Assembly: GCA_963794475.1 (NCBI GenBank)
Contig: CAWCDW010000009.1
Coordinates: forward strand, 62,001 to 126,000
Length of the DNA stretch: 64,000 bases
Direction: 5' to 3'
Source: GAS188 sp963794475
GTDB lineage: Bacteria; Pseudomonadota; Alphaproteobacteria; Rhizobiales; Beijerinckiaceae
Below are positions 35,811 to 44,847 of this stretch, piece by piece (the stretch's first letter is position 1; every line of letters begins with the position of its first letter). The position numbers and the translations under genes were made by a program. The notes below the pieces were generated by a model that worked only from the letters and a program-made list of their open reading frames with translations, made no database searches and was not told the DNA's origin.

Positions 35811-37211
35811 CTAGCCAGCGAGCGCGCCGAGAATGCGCGCCCAGGACCGCATGCCGTGATGGAAGCTCGAGAGATCATATTTCTCGTTCGGCGAATGCAC
35901 GCGGTCATCGTCGAGGCCGAAGCCCACGAGGAGCGAATCGAGGCCGAGCATCCGCTTGAAATCCCCGACGATCGGCACGGAGCCACCGCTGCCTATGGTG
36001 ACCGGGGCCTTGCCCCATTCGGTGAGCAGCGCTTCGCGGGCCCGCGTCAGGAGCGGGCTGTCGGCCGGAAGTGAGATTGCCTTCGAATTCGTGTGGTGGA
36101 TGAACTCCGCCTTGCAATCGGAGGGCAGGCGATCGCGGACGTATTTCTCGAAGGCGGCCGAGATCTTCGCCGGATCCTGGTCGCCCACGAGGCGGAAGGA
36201 GACCTTGGCCGAAGCCTGCGAGGCGATCACGGTTTTCGAGCCCTCGCCCTCATAGCCGCCCCAGATGCCGTTGATGTCGTAGGTCGGCCGGGATTGGACC
36301 ATCTCGATCAGCATGCGGCCTTTCTCGCCGACCGGCACCGCGAGGCCGATCTGGCCTAAAAACTCCTCGGCCTTGAGGTTGAGCGCGGCCCAATCCGATT
36401 TGAGTTGCGAAGGCGGCTCGTGCACGCCGTCGTAGAATCCCGGCAGCAGAATCCGGCCTTCCTCGTTTTTCAGGCCGCCGAGGATTTTCGTGAGAACATA
36501 GATCGGGTTTGCAGCGCCGCCGCCGAAAACGCCGGAGTGCAGGTCGCGATCGGCCGCCTTGATCGTCACCTCTTCATAGACGAGGCCGCGCAAGGTCGAG
36601 GTGATGGCCGGCGTGTCGCGGTCCCACATGCCGGTGTCGCAAACGAGCGCGGCATCGGCCTTGAGCTCCGCCTTATTGGCTTCGACGAAGGCCGGCAGAT
36701 TGAGCGAGCCGCACTCCTCCTCGCCCTCGATCAGCAAGGTGAGGTCGACCGGGAGCGAGCCGGTGACGGCCTTCCAGGCGCGGCACGCCTCGATGAAGGT
36801 CATCGCCTGGCCTTTGTCGTCACAGGCGCCGCGCCCGAGGATGACCTTGCGGCCCGGCGCGAGCTCGGCGACGCGCGGCTCGAAAGGCGGGCTGTGCCAG
36901 AGGTTCAACGGGTCGACGGGCTGCACGTCGTAATGCCCGTAGAAGAGGAGATGCGGGCGTTTCCCGCCATTCTTCGCGCCCGCCTTCTTCGCATGCCCGA
37001 GGACGACCGGATGGCCCTTGGTCGGGCGCACGCCGGCGTCAAAGCCGATCGAGGCGACATCCGCCTTCAGATGCTCGGCGGCGGTGACGCAATGCTTCTT
37101 GTAGGCCGGATCCGTCGAGATTGAAGGGATGCGCAAAAAAGCGAAGAGGCGCTCGATCGCTGCGTCGAGGTTCTGATCGAGATGGGCGAGGACTTTATCG
37201 AGCTCTGACAT
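35811..37211 (-). CDS. M20 family metallopeptidase (dipeptidase)
   Basis: The 466-residue zinc peptidase has the M20 metal-site motifs: FYGHYDVQPVD near residue 90, GRGACDDKGQAM near 127, LIEGEEECGS near 160 and the C-terminal HSPNEKYDLSSF near 440. The pattern is that of carnosinase-like and ArgE/DapE-related dipeptidases that act in the cytosol. The peptide substrate is unknown. The start ATG is at 37211. It is convergent with the asparaginase gene, which would suit amino acid salvage. Confidence 0.92.
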   Translation of the reverse strand: MSELDKVLAHLDQNLDAAIERLFAFLRIPSISTDPAYKKHCVTAAEHLKADVASIGFDAGVRPTKGHPVVLGHAKKAGAKNGGKRPHLLFYGHYDVQPVDPLNLWHSPPFEPRVAELAPGRKVILGRGACDDKGQAMTFIEACRAWKAVTGSLPVDLTLLIEGEEECGSLNLPAFVEANKAELKADAALVCDTGMWDRDTPAITSTLRGLVYEEVTIKAADRDLHSGVFGGGAANPIYVLTKILGGLKNEEGRILLPGFYDGVHEPPSQLKSDWAALNLKAEEFLGQIGLAVPVGEKGRMLIEMVQSRPTYDINGIWGGYEGEGSKTVIASQASAKVSFRLVGDQDPAKISAAFEKYVRDRLPSDCKAEFIHHTNSKAISLPADSPLLTRAREALLTEWGKAPVTIGSGGSVPIVGDFKRMLGLDSLLVGFGLDDDRVHSPNEKYDLSSFHHGMRSWARILGALAG

Positions 37212-37280
37212 GACGGGTTCCGATTTGGGCGGCGACGAGGCCGCGATGGGCGCCGCAAGCTAGAGCATGATCCGGAAACG

Positions 37281-37390
37281 GGAAACCGCTTTTGCGGAAA
37301 AAGGGAAAGGGAAAAGGCAAAAGTGAAAAGTGAGAGCGCTGTCACTCTTCACTCTTCACCCGCCCCTCTTTTCACTCCTCACCACGCCCG
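37281..37390. repeat. Dispersed inverted repeat element, divergent copy F
   Basis: A purine-rich left arm (GGGAAAGGGAAAAGGC, AAAAGTGAAAAGTGAGAG) is followed by a pyrimidine-rich right arm (CACTCTTCACTCTTCACCC, CTTTTCACTCCTCACC). The core matches the centre of the other elements rather than the GCGAGTAG arms. The 37356 gene ends within it. Confidence 0.6.
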
Positions 37391-38054
37391 GCACGCGCTC
37401 GATCAGGAAGGTCTGCCGCGTGTCGAGCTTGTGCATGCCGCCATTCGTCTTCGCCACAGCGTGCGAGACGGTGAATTGCCGCAGCGCCAGCCGCTTGAGT
37501 TCCCAGGAATCGAAGAAGGTCACGCTCTTCTCGTTCTTCTTCGCCACCAAGGTCCAGTGGTTGTCCGGGTAGCCGATGCCGATGCACGCAAGGCGCGTGT
37601 TGTGGGCACGCGGGTTCGCGTCGAGCCAATCGCCGATCTCCGCCCAGAAATCCTGAACCCGGTCGATCTTGCGCCGCGCGAAGGGCCTCGTGACAACGAT
37701 GCGGCCCTTGAGATGCCGCGTCGCCGCCGCATATGTCTCGGCCGCCTTGAACAGCGTGATCGTGTCCTCGACGCCCGCGCCCTTCCAGATCACCGCCGGA
37801 AATTTATGCGCGATGGCGCCGCAGAGAATCGTCATCAATTCCCAGGCATCGTCATCGGTGAAGCTTGCCGGGAAGAGATATTGGAATGCGTTGATGATCG
37901 CGTAGAGCCCGCACAGGCCGTCGATCTGCCCTTGGAGGTAAGGCGTGCGGCGCGTGGAGGGCAAAGCCTTGCCGATCCGGCGCGGGCGCGGGAGAGCTTC
38001 GCGTTTCTTGCCTCGATACATGTTCCGCACGCGGATATTCTCCGGCCGCGCCAT
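37356..38054 (-). CDS. Protein with a possible papain-like Cys-His-Asp triad, unknown function
   Basis: I do not recognise the family of this 232-residue protein. After a basic N-terminus it has QIDGLCGLYAIINAFQYL (Gln43, Cys48), typical in shape of a cysteine peptidase helix with the oxyanion Gln ahead of the nucleophile. Later YPDNHWTLV supplies His166 and VTFFDSWEL supplies Asp182. This Cys-His-Asp order and spacing fit a papain-like fold peptidase, transglutaminase or deamidase. No signal peptide is evident. It follows the YcxB-like gene on the same strand after 51 bases. Its last residues (VVRSEKRGG) come from a repeat element, so the natural end may be earlier. Confidence 0.6.
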   Translation of the reverse strand: MARPENIRVRNMYRGKKREALPRPRRIGKALPSTRRTPYLQGQIDGLCGLYAIINAFQYLFPASFTDDDAWELMTILCGAIAHKFPAVIWKGAGVEDTITLFKAAETYAAATRHLKGRIVVTRPFARRKIDRVQDFWAEIGDWLDANPRAHNTRLACIGIGYPDNHWTLVAKKNEKSVTFFDSWELKRLALRQFTVSHAVAKTNGGMHKLDTRQTFLIERVPGVVRSEKRGG

Positions 38055-38105
38055 TCGGTAGACCTTATACAGAACGCGTCGAGGGGCGGGAACCCCGCCC
38101 GCGAT

Positions 38106-38670
38106 TCACGCCTTTGCGTCAATATGTCGTGCGGCGAGCGCCAGGATGCCAGCCTCTTCACTTGGCGTCAGCACGCGCCTCGGCACGACTACGCCTGCCG
38201 CGAGCGTCATCCAAAAAATCAGAAACTGCTCGTGACGGGTGAGCGACTGGACCGTGCTCCAGGAATAAAACGCCCGAAAAGAGCTGCTTGCTTGGCTGAG
38301 CGCGTCTTTCGTGATCTCGACGGTCAATTCCTTGTAAATCTCCGGAGAGTTCTGCCGGCGCGCGGTCGCAACCCGCTCTTTGAATTTGCGCCCGAGGATA
38401 TGCAGCGCGAATTGCCCCGCGAGATAGCCGAGTCCGACGAGCGCCGCGACGAGCCCGCCGAAGCGCTGCATGTCGATGCCGAAGGCGATCGCGATGAATC
38501 CGCCGAGAAGGCCGATCGGAAAGGCGCCGAGATAGGACCATCGTGTAGAGTTGCGAACCCGCCGCGTTTTGCTGGCGCGCCGCGCTCATGCGCCAGTAAG
38601 CCCGCTCCTCCTCGTCGGTGAGCGAATAGCGCAGGAGGATGTGCGGCGAGCCGTCGCTTTCGGTGGTCAT
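38106..38670 (-). CDS. YcxB-like membrane protein (one frameshift in this sequence)
   Basis: The protein starts MTTESDGSPHILLRYSLTDE. One extra G at 38535-38536 shifts the frame; the repaired sequence continues YLGAFPIGLLGGFIAIAFG, LVAALVGLGYLAGQFAL, giving two membrane helices, and ends in a YcxB-like domain (FRAFYSWSTVQSLTRHEQ; VVVPRRVLTPSEEAGIL). About 187 residues when repaired. YcxB-like proteins have no established function; the domain sits on the cytosolic side of the membrane. The start at 38670 lies six bases after the stop of the fusion gene, so they may share a transcript. Confidence 0.7.
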
Positions 38671-38676
38671 GTTTCT

Positions 38677-41600
38677 TTACGCCGCAAGACCTGGCGCTGG
38701 TTTGCGCGTTCGCTGGGTGGCGAGCTCGATGATCGCGGGATAATCGCCCTTTCCGGTCGCGAGAAGCGGGAGCTTCTCGACGATGATCACCTCGGACGGG
38801 ATCATCAGCTCGGACGTGCCCTTGTTCTTCGCCTCGCGGATCAGGGTCTCGCGCGTCGCGTCGCCTCGCGTCGTCACCAGGATCAGGCGTTCGCCCTTGC
38901 GCGGATCGGGAAGCGCCACCACCGCCGATTGCGCCGACGGCCAAAGCTCGGACACGAGCGCTTCGACGGCCGAGAGCGAGACCATCTCGCCGCCAACCTT
39001 GGCGAAACGCTTGGCACGGCCGCGGATCGCGATGAAGCCCTTCTCGTCGACAGCGACGATGTCGCCGGTGTCGTGCCAGCCTTCCGCCGGCGGCTCGATC
39101 ACGCCGGGGTTGGCGGCGGTGAGATAGCCAAGCATCACATTCGGTCCGCGCACGAAAAGGCGGCCGCCCTGCTCGACGCCGGGCACGGGCTCTAGGCGCA
39201 TCTCCATCAAGGGCGACAAGCGCCCGACGCTGCCCGCACGGTTCGCCATCTCGGTGTTGATGGCGAGCACGGGCGCGGTCTCGGTGACGCCATAGCCTTC
39301 GAGGAGGCGCACGCCGAAGCGCTCCATGTAAAGCGCGCGTGTCGGCTCCTTGATCGCCTCGGCGCCCGCGAAGACGAGCCGCAGCGAATGGAAGTCGTAG
39401 GCATGGGCCGAACGCGCGTAGCCGGCGAGGAATGTGTCCGTGCCGAACATGATCGTGGCGTTCGTCTGGTACACGAGCTCCGGCACGATGCGGTAATGCA
39501 GCGGGGAGGGGTACATATAAACCGGCACGCCCGCGATGAGGGGCAGGATGAGCCCGCCCGTCAGGCCGAAGGAGTGGAAGACCGGCAGCACGTTGAAGAC
39601 CTTGTCCTCGCCGCTCACGCCGACGCGGGCGAGCGCTTGCGCCGCGTTGGTCAAGATGTTGCGATGCGAGAGGACGACGCCTTTCGGCGTGCCTTCCGAG
39701 CCCGAGGTGAACAAGATCACGGCTGGATCCTCTGGCGAGCGCGTCGCGAATACGCGCGTGTCCGGCAAGAAGGCCCCGCAATTTGTCGAAGCCGCCGATG
39801 CCGGCGCGGATGTCTTCGAGATAGATGATGCGCACCATGGGGGCGAGCGCCTCGATCAGCTTGTCGAGGCGGCCCTTCTCGATGAAGGCCCGCGAGGTGA
39901 GTACCGTCGTGACCTTGGCGGCCTTGCAAGCCGAGATCACATTCGCGGGCCCCGCGCTGAAGTTCAGCATCGCCGGCACGCGGCCGCTCGCTTGCAAGGC
40001 GAAGAACGTCACGACGACGCCCGCCGAATTTGGCAAGAGCACGCCGACGGCTTCGCCGGGCTCCGCGAGCCGCGAGAGCTTGCGGCCAAGGATTTGCGCC
40101 GAAAGGATCAGCTTGCGGTAGGTGAGCTTGTTGCCGAGCGGGTCCTCGACGGCGGCGCGCCCCTTCACGGCGCGCTTGCGGCTCGCTTCGGTGAGCGCCG
40201 CGAAGAGCGTCTGCTCGGTGGCGGCGCTCAGCACGGCTGCTTCCGCCATGATGTCCTGGAGCGCGACGCCGGCGGCCAGCCGGCGCGCGCGCCCCTTCAG
40301 CGCGAGGTCGACGGCGAGCTTTTGCGGCGGCAGGATGGTGACCGTGATCTTCGGGAACCAGGCCTTGCGCGTCTGCGTGCGCCGCAAATAGGAGAAGGGC
40401 GAGCGTTCGGCGCCGTCGATACGCACCGGCACGATCACCGCGCCCGCCTTGTCGGCGATCATCGCGGCCCCTTCATAAACCTTCATCAAGCCCCCCGTGA
40501 CGGTGATGCGCCCTTCCGGAAAGATCACGATCGGCTCGCCGTCCGCGACCGCGTGTGTCAAGGCGCGGGCCGCGAGCGGGCGGGTCGGATCGAGGAGATG
40601 CGCCCGAATCAGCCCCATGAAGGGCTTGGCCCACCAGGCATTGGCAATGGTGGTGTCGACCGCGAAGGCGGCGTCGATGGGGAGCGCCACATGCACGAGG
40701 GGCCCGTCGATGAGGCTCACGTGATTGGGCGCGATCACCATGCGCGTGCCGGCGGGCGGCATATTGTCGAGGCCGCGCAGCTCGACGCGAAACAAGGTGC
40801 TGAACACGAAGCGGCCGAGGTCGCGCAAGCCGTCCTTACCCCAGGCCCGCAAGATGAGCACCATCGCGGCGAGATTGCCGATGGCGAGGACGAAGAACAG
40901 CGGGGTGAGCGCGACGCCGGCTTTCTGGGCAAGGGCGAAGACGAGGCCGGCGCCTGCCATGAATCCCGCCGAGATCACGTTCACCGCGGCGACGACGCGG
41001 GCGCGCATTTGCGGGGCCGCCCAGGCCTGGACTTGCGCGAAGGAGGGGACGACGTAGAGGCCGCCCGCGAAGGCAAGGCCGAGAAGACCGGCAAGAAGAT
41101 GCCATCCGCGAGTCGAGAGCAGGAAGGCGACCGGTGAGATAAGTTCGGGCGAGACGGCGCTTTTCACGGCAATCCCCGCGATATCGAGGCAGGAGATCGC
41201 CATCAGCGCCGCGCCGAGCGGCACGAGTGCGAGATTAGGGTGCTCGCGCGATGCCTTGGCGGCGACGAATGAGCCGAGCGCGACGCCGATGGCGAAGACC
41301 GTCAGGCACAGGCTGATCACATATTCGCTGCCGTTGAAGGCGATTTGCACGAGCGGCGGCAGGAGCACGATCGCCATGAAGCCGACGAGCCAGAACCAGG
41401 AGATGACCATGGCGCCGATCCACAGCCGCCGATCGACGCGCAGGCTCAAAACCAGCGAAAGCGTCGAGGCCAGGGGATTGCGGGTGATCTCGAGCTCGCG
41501 CGCCGCGGGGCCCGTCGGGCGGATGAAGAGCGAGGAACCATAAGAACCGAGCGAAACCGCGATGAGCAAGAAGGCGACGACGAGGCTCGCTCGCGAGAAA

Positions 41601-42130
41601 GGCGCGTCGAGGTGGGCCGCCGCGATGCTGCCGCCGATCGTGCCGAGAAGGATCGCCGCGAAGGTCGCGGCCTCGATAAGCGCATTGCCGCCCGTGAGCT
41701 CGCTCTCGCGGAGCTGATCGGGAAGGATGCCGTATTTCACCGGGCCGAAGAGTGCAGACAGCACGCCGAACAGGAAGAGGGCCACGAACAACAAGGGGAT
41801 GGCGTGCCAGAAGATGCCGGCCGCCGCGAGCGTCGCGGCCCCCATCTCGGCAAGCTTCACGCTTTGCGCGACTTTGGCTTTATCGAAGCGGTCGGCGAGC
41901 TCGCCGCCGAGCGCCGACAGAAAGAAGGAAGGCAGTATGAACAAGGCTCCCGCGAGCGTCGCGGCGGCGCCTCCTTCCTCTTTGCCGAGCTCGAAGAGCA
42001 CGATAAGCGCCAGCGTGTTCTTGAGGAAGTTGTCGCCGAGCGCGGCGAAGAACTGGCACCAAAACATGGGCGCGAAACGCCGCGACCTCATCAGCGAGGC
42101 GATCATGGCAAGCACCTCCTGCCTTGGCAT
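38677..42130 (-). CDS. Fused LplT-type transporter, acyltransferase and acyl-ACP/CoA ligase (Aas-like; one frameshift)
   Basis: A repaired protein of about 1,150 residues has three parts. Residues 1-430 are a major-facilitator domain (FAPMFWCQFFAALGDNFLKN) like lysophospholipid flippase LplT. Residues about 445-640 are a PlsC-type acyltransferase with the HxxxxD site in APNHVSLIDGP and FPEGRITVTG. The rest is an AMP-forming ligase with ILFTSGSEGTPKGVVLSHRN and GYGVTETAP. An extra C in the run at 39774-39777 breaks the frame; the rest reads from LPDTRVFATRSPEDPA. Such fusions take up lysophospholipid and re-acylate it. The gene is divergent from tetR and probably controlled by it. ATG 42106 is an alternative start. 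Confidence 0.85.
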
Positions 42131-42184
42131 TTCCTCTTATGTGCCATCTTCATCCTACCTTGTCGTGAACGAAACGAAGGGATA

Positions 42185-42232
42185 TGAACTTTGTTCAAAG
42201 CGATTCGTATCGCAAAATTGAACATTGTTCAA
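42185..42232. promoter_or_regulatory. Stacked palindromes, probable TetR operators in a divergent promoter
   Basis: Between the divergent fusion gene and tetR are TGAACTTTGTTCA (42185-42197) and TTGAACATTGTTCAA (42218-42232), two copies of the consensus TGAACnTTGTTCA, 34 bases centre to centre. Between them sits another inverted repeat, GCGAT-TCGT-ATCGC (42200-42213). The first two are a good candidate binding site for the adjacent TetR protein; the middle one may be for a different factor. Confidence 0.75.
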
Positions 42233-42254
42233 GCTGAATTTAAGTGACGGTGAT

Positions 42255-42893
42255 ATGCCCGAATCCACTGCTACCCCCGGATCTCGTCGCGTCGAGCTGA
42301 AGGAACGCCTGATCGATGCGGCGTCTCGCCTCATCGAAACGCAAGGTCTTGCGAGCCTCAAAGCGCGTCCGCTTGCGGCAAAGGCCGGCTGCGCGCTCGG
42401 CGCGATCTACACCGTCTTTCCCGATCTCGACGCGCTCATCATTGCGGTGAGCGCCCGCACGCTCGCCCGTCTCGAGGCCCATCTCGATGAAATTGCGGTT
42501 GAAGTGGCGGCCGAAGCGTCTCATCGCGAGGCCGCACGGCGCAGGCTCGTCGCGCTCGCTCTCGCCTATCTCGACTTCGCCTTCGCGCATCGGGCGAGCT
42601 GGCGCGCCCTCTTCGAGCACCGCCTGCCCGAAGGCAGGCCGGTGCCCGATTGGATGGTCGCGGAACAGGCGAGGCTTTTCGGCAAGGTCGAGACGCTGCT
42701 CGTGCCGCTCGTGCCGACTATGGGCGTCGAGCAGCGCGCCGTCCTGGCGCGTTCGGTGTTCTCGGCGGTCCACGGCCTTGTGCTCCTCGGCCTCGAGGAG
42801 AAGCTCGCTGTGATGCCCTTCACGACACTGCGCGAAGAGGTCGAGCGCCTCGTCTCCGCCATGGCGAGGGGGCTCGAGGAGAGGGACCGGTGA
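42255..42893 (+). CDS. TetR/AcrR family transcriptional regulator
   Basis: The 212-residue protein has an N-terminal TetR helix-turn-helix: AASRLIETQGLASLKARPLA and AKAGCALGAIYTVFPDLDALI (residues about 20-60), followed by a helical ligand-binding domain with WRALFEHRLP near 115. It probably represses the divergent fusion gene and its own operon through the paired TGAACnTTGTTCA sites. The ligand may be an acyl compound or a cupin substrate. The start is ATG 42255; a TTG at 42225 lies inside the operator and is unlikely. Its stop overlaps the cupin start (TGATG). Confidence 0.88.
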   Translation: MPESTATPGSRRVELKERLIDAASRLIETQGLASLKARPLAAKAGCALGAIYTVFPDLDALIIAVSARTLARLEAHLDEIAVEVAAEASHREAARRRLVALALAYLDFAFAHRASWRALFEHRLPEGRPVPDWMVAEQARLFGKVETLLVPLVPTMGVEQRAVLARSVFSAVHGLVLLGLEEKLAVMPFTTLREEVERLVSAMARGLEERDR

Positions 42894-43546
42894 TGACGCC
42901 CGCCGAAACATTCGCCGGCATGACAGCGACTTTGGTCGAGATCGTCGCTCGGGCCCATGCCGAGTGCCTCGAGCCGGAGCTTGCACTTTTTTGCGAGCGC
43001 CTGGAGCGCTTGCCGGCACGGTCGAAAACGGTGATCCCTCGGAGCTCGCCGACGAGGGTGCCGGTGTGCCTGCATTTCGCCGCGGCGCTCGAAGACGCGA
43101 CCGGCAAGGCCGGCGAACTCGCCCACTCGTTGCGCCTCTTGGAGCCCTTCTTGAGCTTCGTGCAAAACCCGAATTACCGGCGCGCTCCGCCCACACCGCG
43201 CTTCCTTGCGAATTACGGCTATGCGGTGTTGGCGGGGCCTCCCGACGGCGCGCCTGCGCTCGTCAGCGATCCCGATCTCGCGTTCGGTGTCTTGCTGCTC
43301 GGGCCACGCACCGAATATCCGGCACATCACCATCCGGCGGCCGAGATTTATATCCCGCTTAGCCGTGCCGATTGGGCGCAGGCGAGCGCGGCTGGAGAGG
43401 AAGCAAAATTCGTGTCGCGAGAACCGGGCTCTGTGATCCATCACCCACCGAACCTGATCCATGCGACGCGCACCCGTGATACGCCGCTGGCGGCGCTTTA
43501 TCTGTGGGCGGGCGATCTAGCGACTTACGCGCGGCTCGCGGATTGA
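42893..43546 (+). CDS. Cupin of the DMSP lyase (DddL/DddQ) family
   Basis: The 217-residue protein matches the cupin dimethylsulfoniopropionate lyase family PF16867. The metal site is visible: YPAHHHPAAEIYIPLS (His145-147, Glu151, Tyr153) and HHPPNLIHATRT (His190), ending LYLWAGD. Known members cleave DMSP to acrylate and dimethyl sulfide with a catalytic Tyr near the metal, as in DddQ. Many relatives have not been shown to act on DMSP, so the activity is inferred. It is translationally linked to tetR, whose stop overlaps its ATG, and is divergent from the acyl-ligase fusion, which could handle acrylate-like or acyl products. No other DMSP gene is present in the window. Confidence 0.72.
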   Translation: MTPAETFAGMTATLVEIVARAHAECLEPELALFCERLERLPARSKTVIPRSSPTRVPVCLHFAAALEDATGKAGELAHSLRLLEPFLSFVQNPNYRRAPPTPRFLANYGYAVLAGPPDGAPALVSDPDLAFGVLLLGPRTEYPAHHHPAAEIYIPLSRADWAQASAAGEEAKFVSREPGSVIHHPPNLIHATRTRDTPLAALYLWAGDLATYARLAD

Positions 43547-43595
43547 GCGCATAGCCTTAAGATCGACGCCCCTGCGAGAGATTCGACGAGACGAG

Positions 43596-44843
43596 ATGGC
43601 GAAATTCAGCTTCCTGCATGCCGCCGATTTGCATCTCGGGAGCCCCTTCGAGGGGCTGTCGCTCAAGGACGAAGAGCTCGCGCGCCGCTTCGCCGCGGCG
43701 AGCCGGGAGGCCTTCCGCGCCCTGGTCAATGCGGCGCTTGCCGAGAAGGTCGCCTTCGTCGTGATTGCCGGCGACATCTATGAGGGGGAATGGCGCGATG
43801 CCTCGATCGGCCTCTTCTTCAATCGCGAATTGGCAAGGCTCGATCGCGCCGGAATCGGCGTCTTCCTCCTCAAGGGCAATCATGATGCCGAAAGCGTGGT
43901 GACGAAGAGCATCACCTTGCCGGCGAATGTGCGCGAATTTCAAAGCCGCGCCGCCCAGAGCTTCCGGCTCGAGGATCTCAAGGTGGTGCTGCACGGCCGC
44001 AGCTTTCCGGACCGGGTGGTCTCCGAAAATTACGCGCTCGCCTATCCGCCCGCGGTTCCCGGCTGGTTCAACATCGGCGTGCTGCATACTTCCTGCACGG
44101 GCAGGCCTCCGCACGACACTTACGCGCCTTGCACCGTGCAGGATCTCGCGACGCGCGGGTACCAGTATTGGGCGCTCGGCCATGTGCACGCCCACGAGAT
44201 CCTGAGCCGGGATCCCTTCGTCGTCTATCCGGGCAATCTCCAGGGCCGCAACATTCGCGAGACGGGCCCCAAAGGCGCGGTGCTGGTGGAAGTCGAGGAC
44301 GGCGTGGTTCTCGAGGCGCGCCGGCTGATCCTCGACAAGGCGCGCTGGGCGCGGGTCGAGGTCGAGCTTGGCGGCATCGCCGATGAAGAGCTCGCGATGA
44401 GCCGTATCGAGGAGGGATTGGGCGCGGTAGCCCGGCAGGCAGACGAGCGGCTCGTCGCGGTCCGCGTCGAGCTTCTCGGCGCCACAGCCCTCGGTCGGCG
44501 TTTCGGGGCCGATCGGCAAGGGCTTCGCGACGAGGTCCAGGCGGCCGCCCATCGCCTGCACGAGGACATCTGGGTCGAGGATGTGCGCTTGCGCACGAGC
44601 GAGCCGATGGCGATGCGCCCGAAGCCGTCGGCGGAAGGCGCCCTCGATCCCATGGCACTCCTCGCCGGGCTCGAGAACGACCCAAGCTTGCGCATCGAGG
44701 CCGAGGCGCTCCTCGGCGCCATCACGAGCAAGCTTCCGACGAGCGCGCTTTCGGGCGATACCGGGCTCGCCGACGATCTCGACACGCTTATGAGCGAGGC
44801 TCTGGCGCTCGTGCTCGGACGGCTCGAGCGCGAGGAGCGTTGA
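43596..44843 (+). CDS. DNA repair exonuclease, SbcD/Mre11 (YhaO) type
   Basis: The 415-residue protein is a calcineurin-like metallophosphoesterase. Metal motifs appear in order: HAADLHLGSPF at residue 8, IAGDIYEGEW near 57, KGNHDAES near 92, and HVHAHEI near 190, the Mre11/SbcD pattern. The C-terminal 150 residues are a capping region. It works with a large SMC-like ATPase on double-strand breaks or hairpins. The partner gene begins four bases downstream, and the pair resembles YhaO-YhaN of Firmicutes more than E. coli SbcDC in domain order. Confidence 0.9.
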   Translation: MAKFSFLHAADLHLGSPFEGLSLKDEELARRFAAASREAFRALVNAALAEKVAFVVIAGDIYEGEWRDASIGLFFNRELARLDRAGIGVFLLKGNHDAESVVTKSITLPANVREFQSRAAQSFRLEDLKVVLHGRSFPDRVVSENYALAYPPAVPGWFNIGVLHTSCTGRPPHDTYAPCTVQDLATRGYQYWALGHVHAHEILSRDPFVVYPGNLQGRNIRETGPKGAVLVEVEDGVVLEARRLILDKARWARVEVELGGIADEELAMSRIEEGLGAVARQADERLVAVRVELLGATALGRRFGADRQGLRDEVQAAAHRLHEDIWVEDVRLRTSEPMAMRPKPSAEGALDPMALLAGLENDPSLRIEAEALLGAITSKLPTSALSGDTGLADDLDTLMSEALALVLGRLEREER

Positions 44844-44847
44844 GGGC

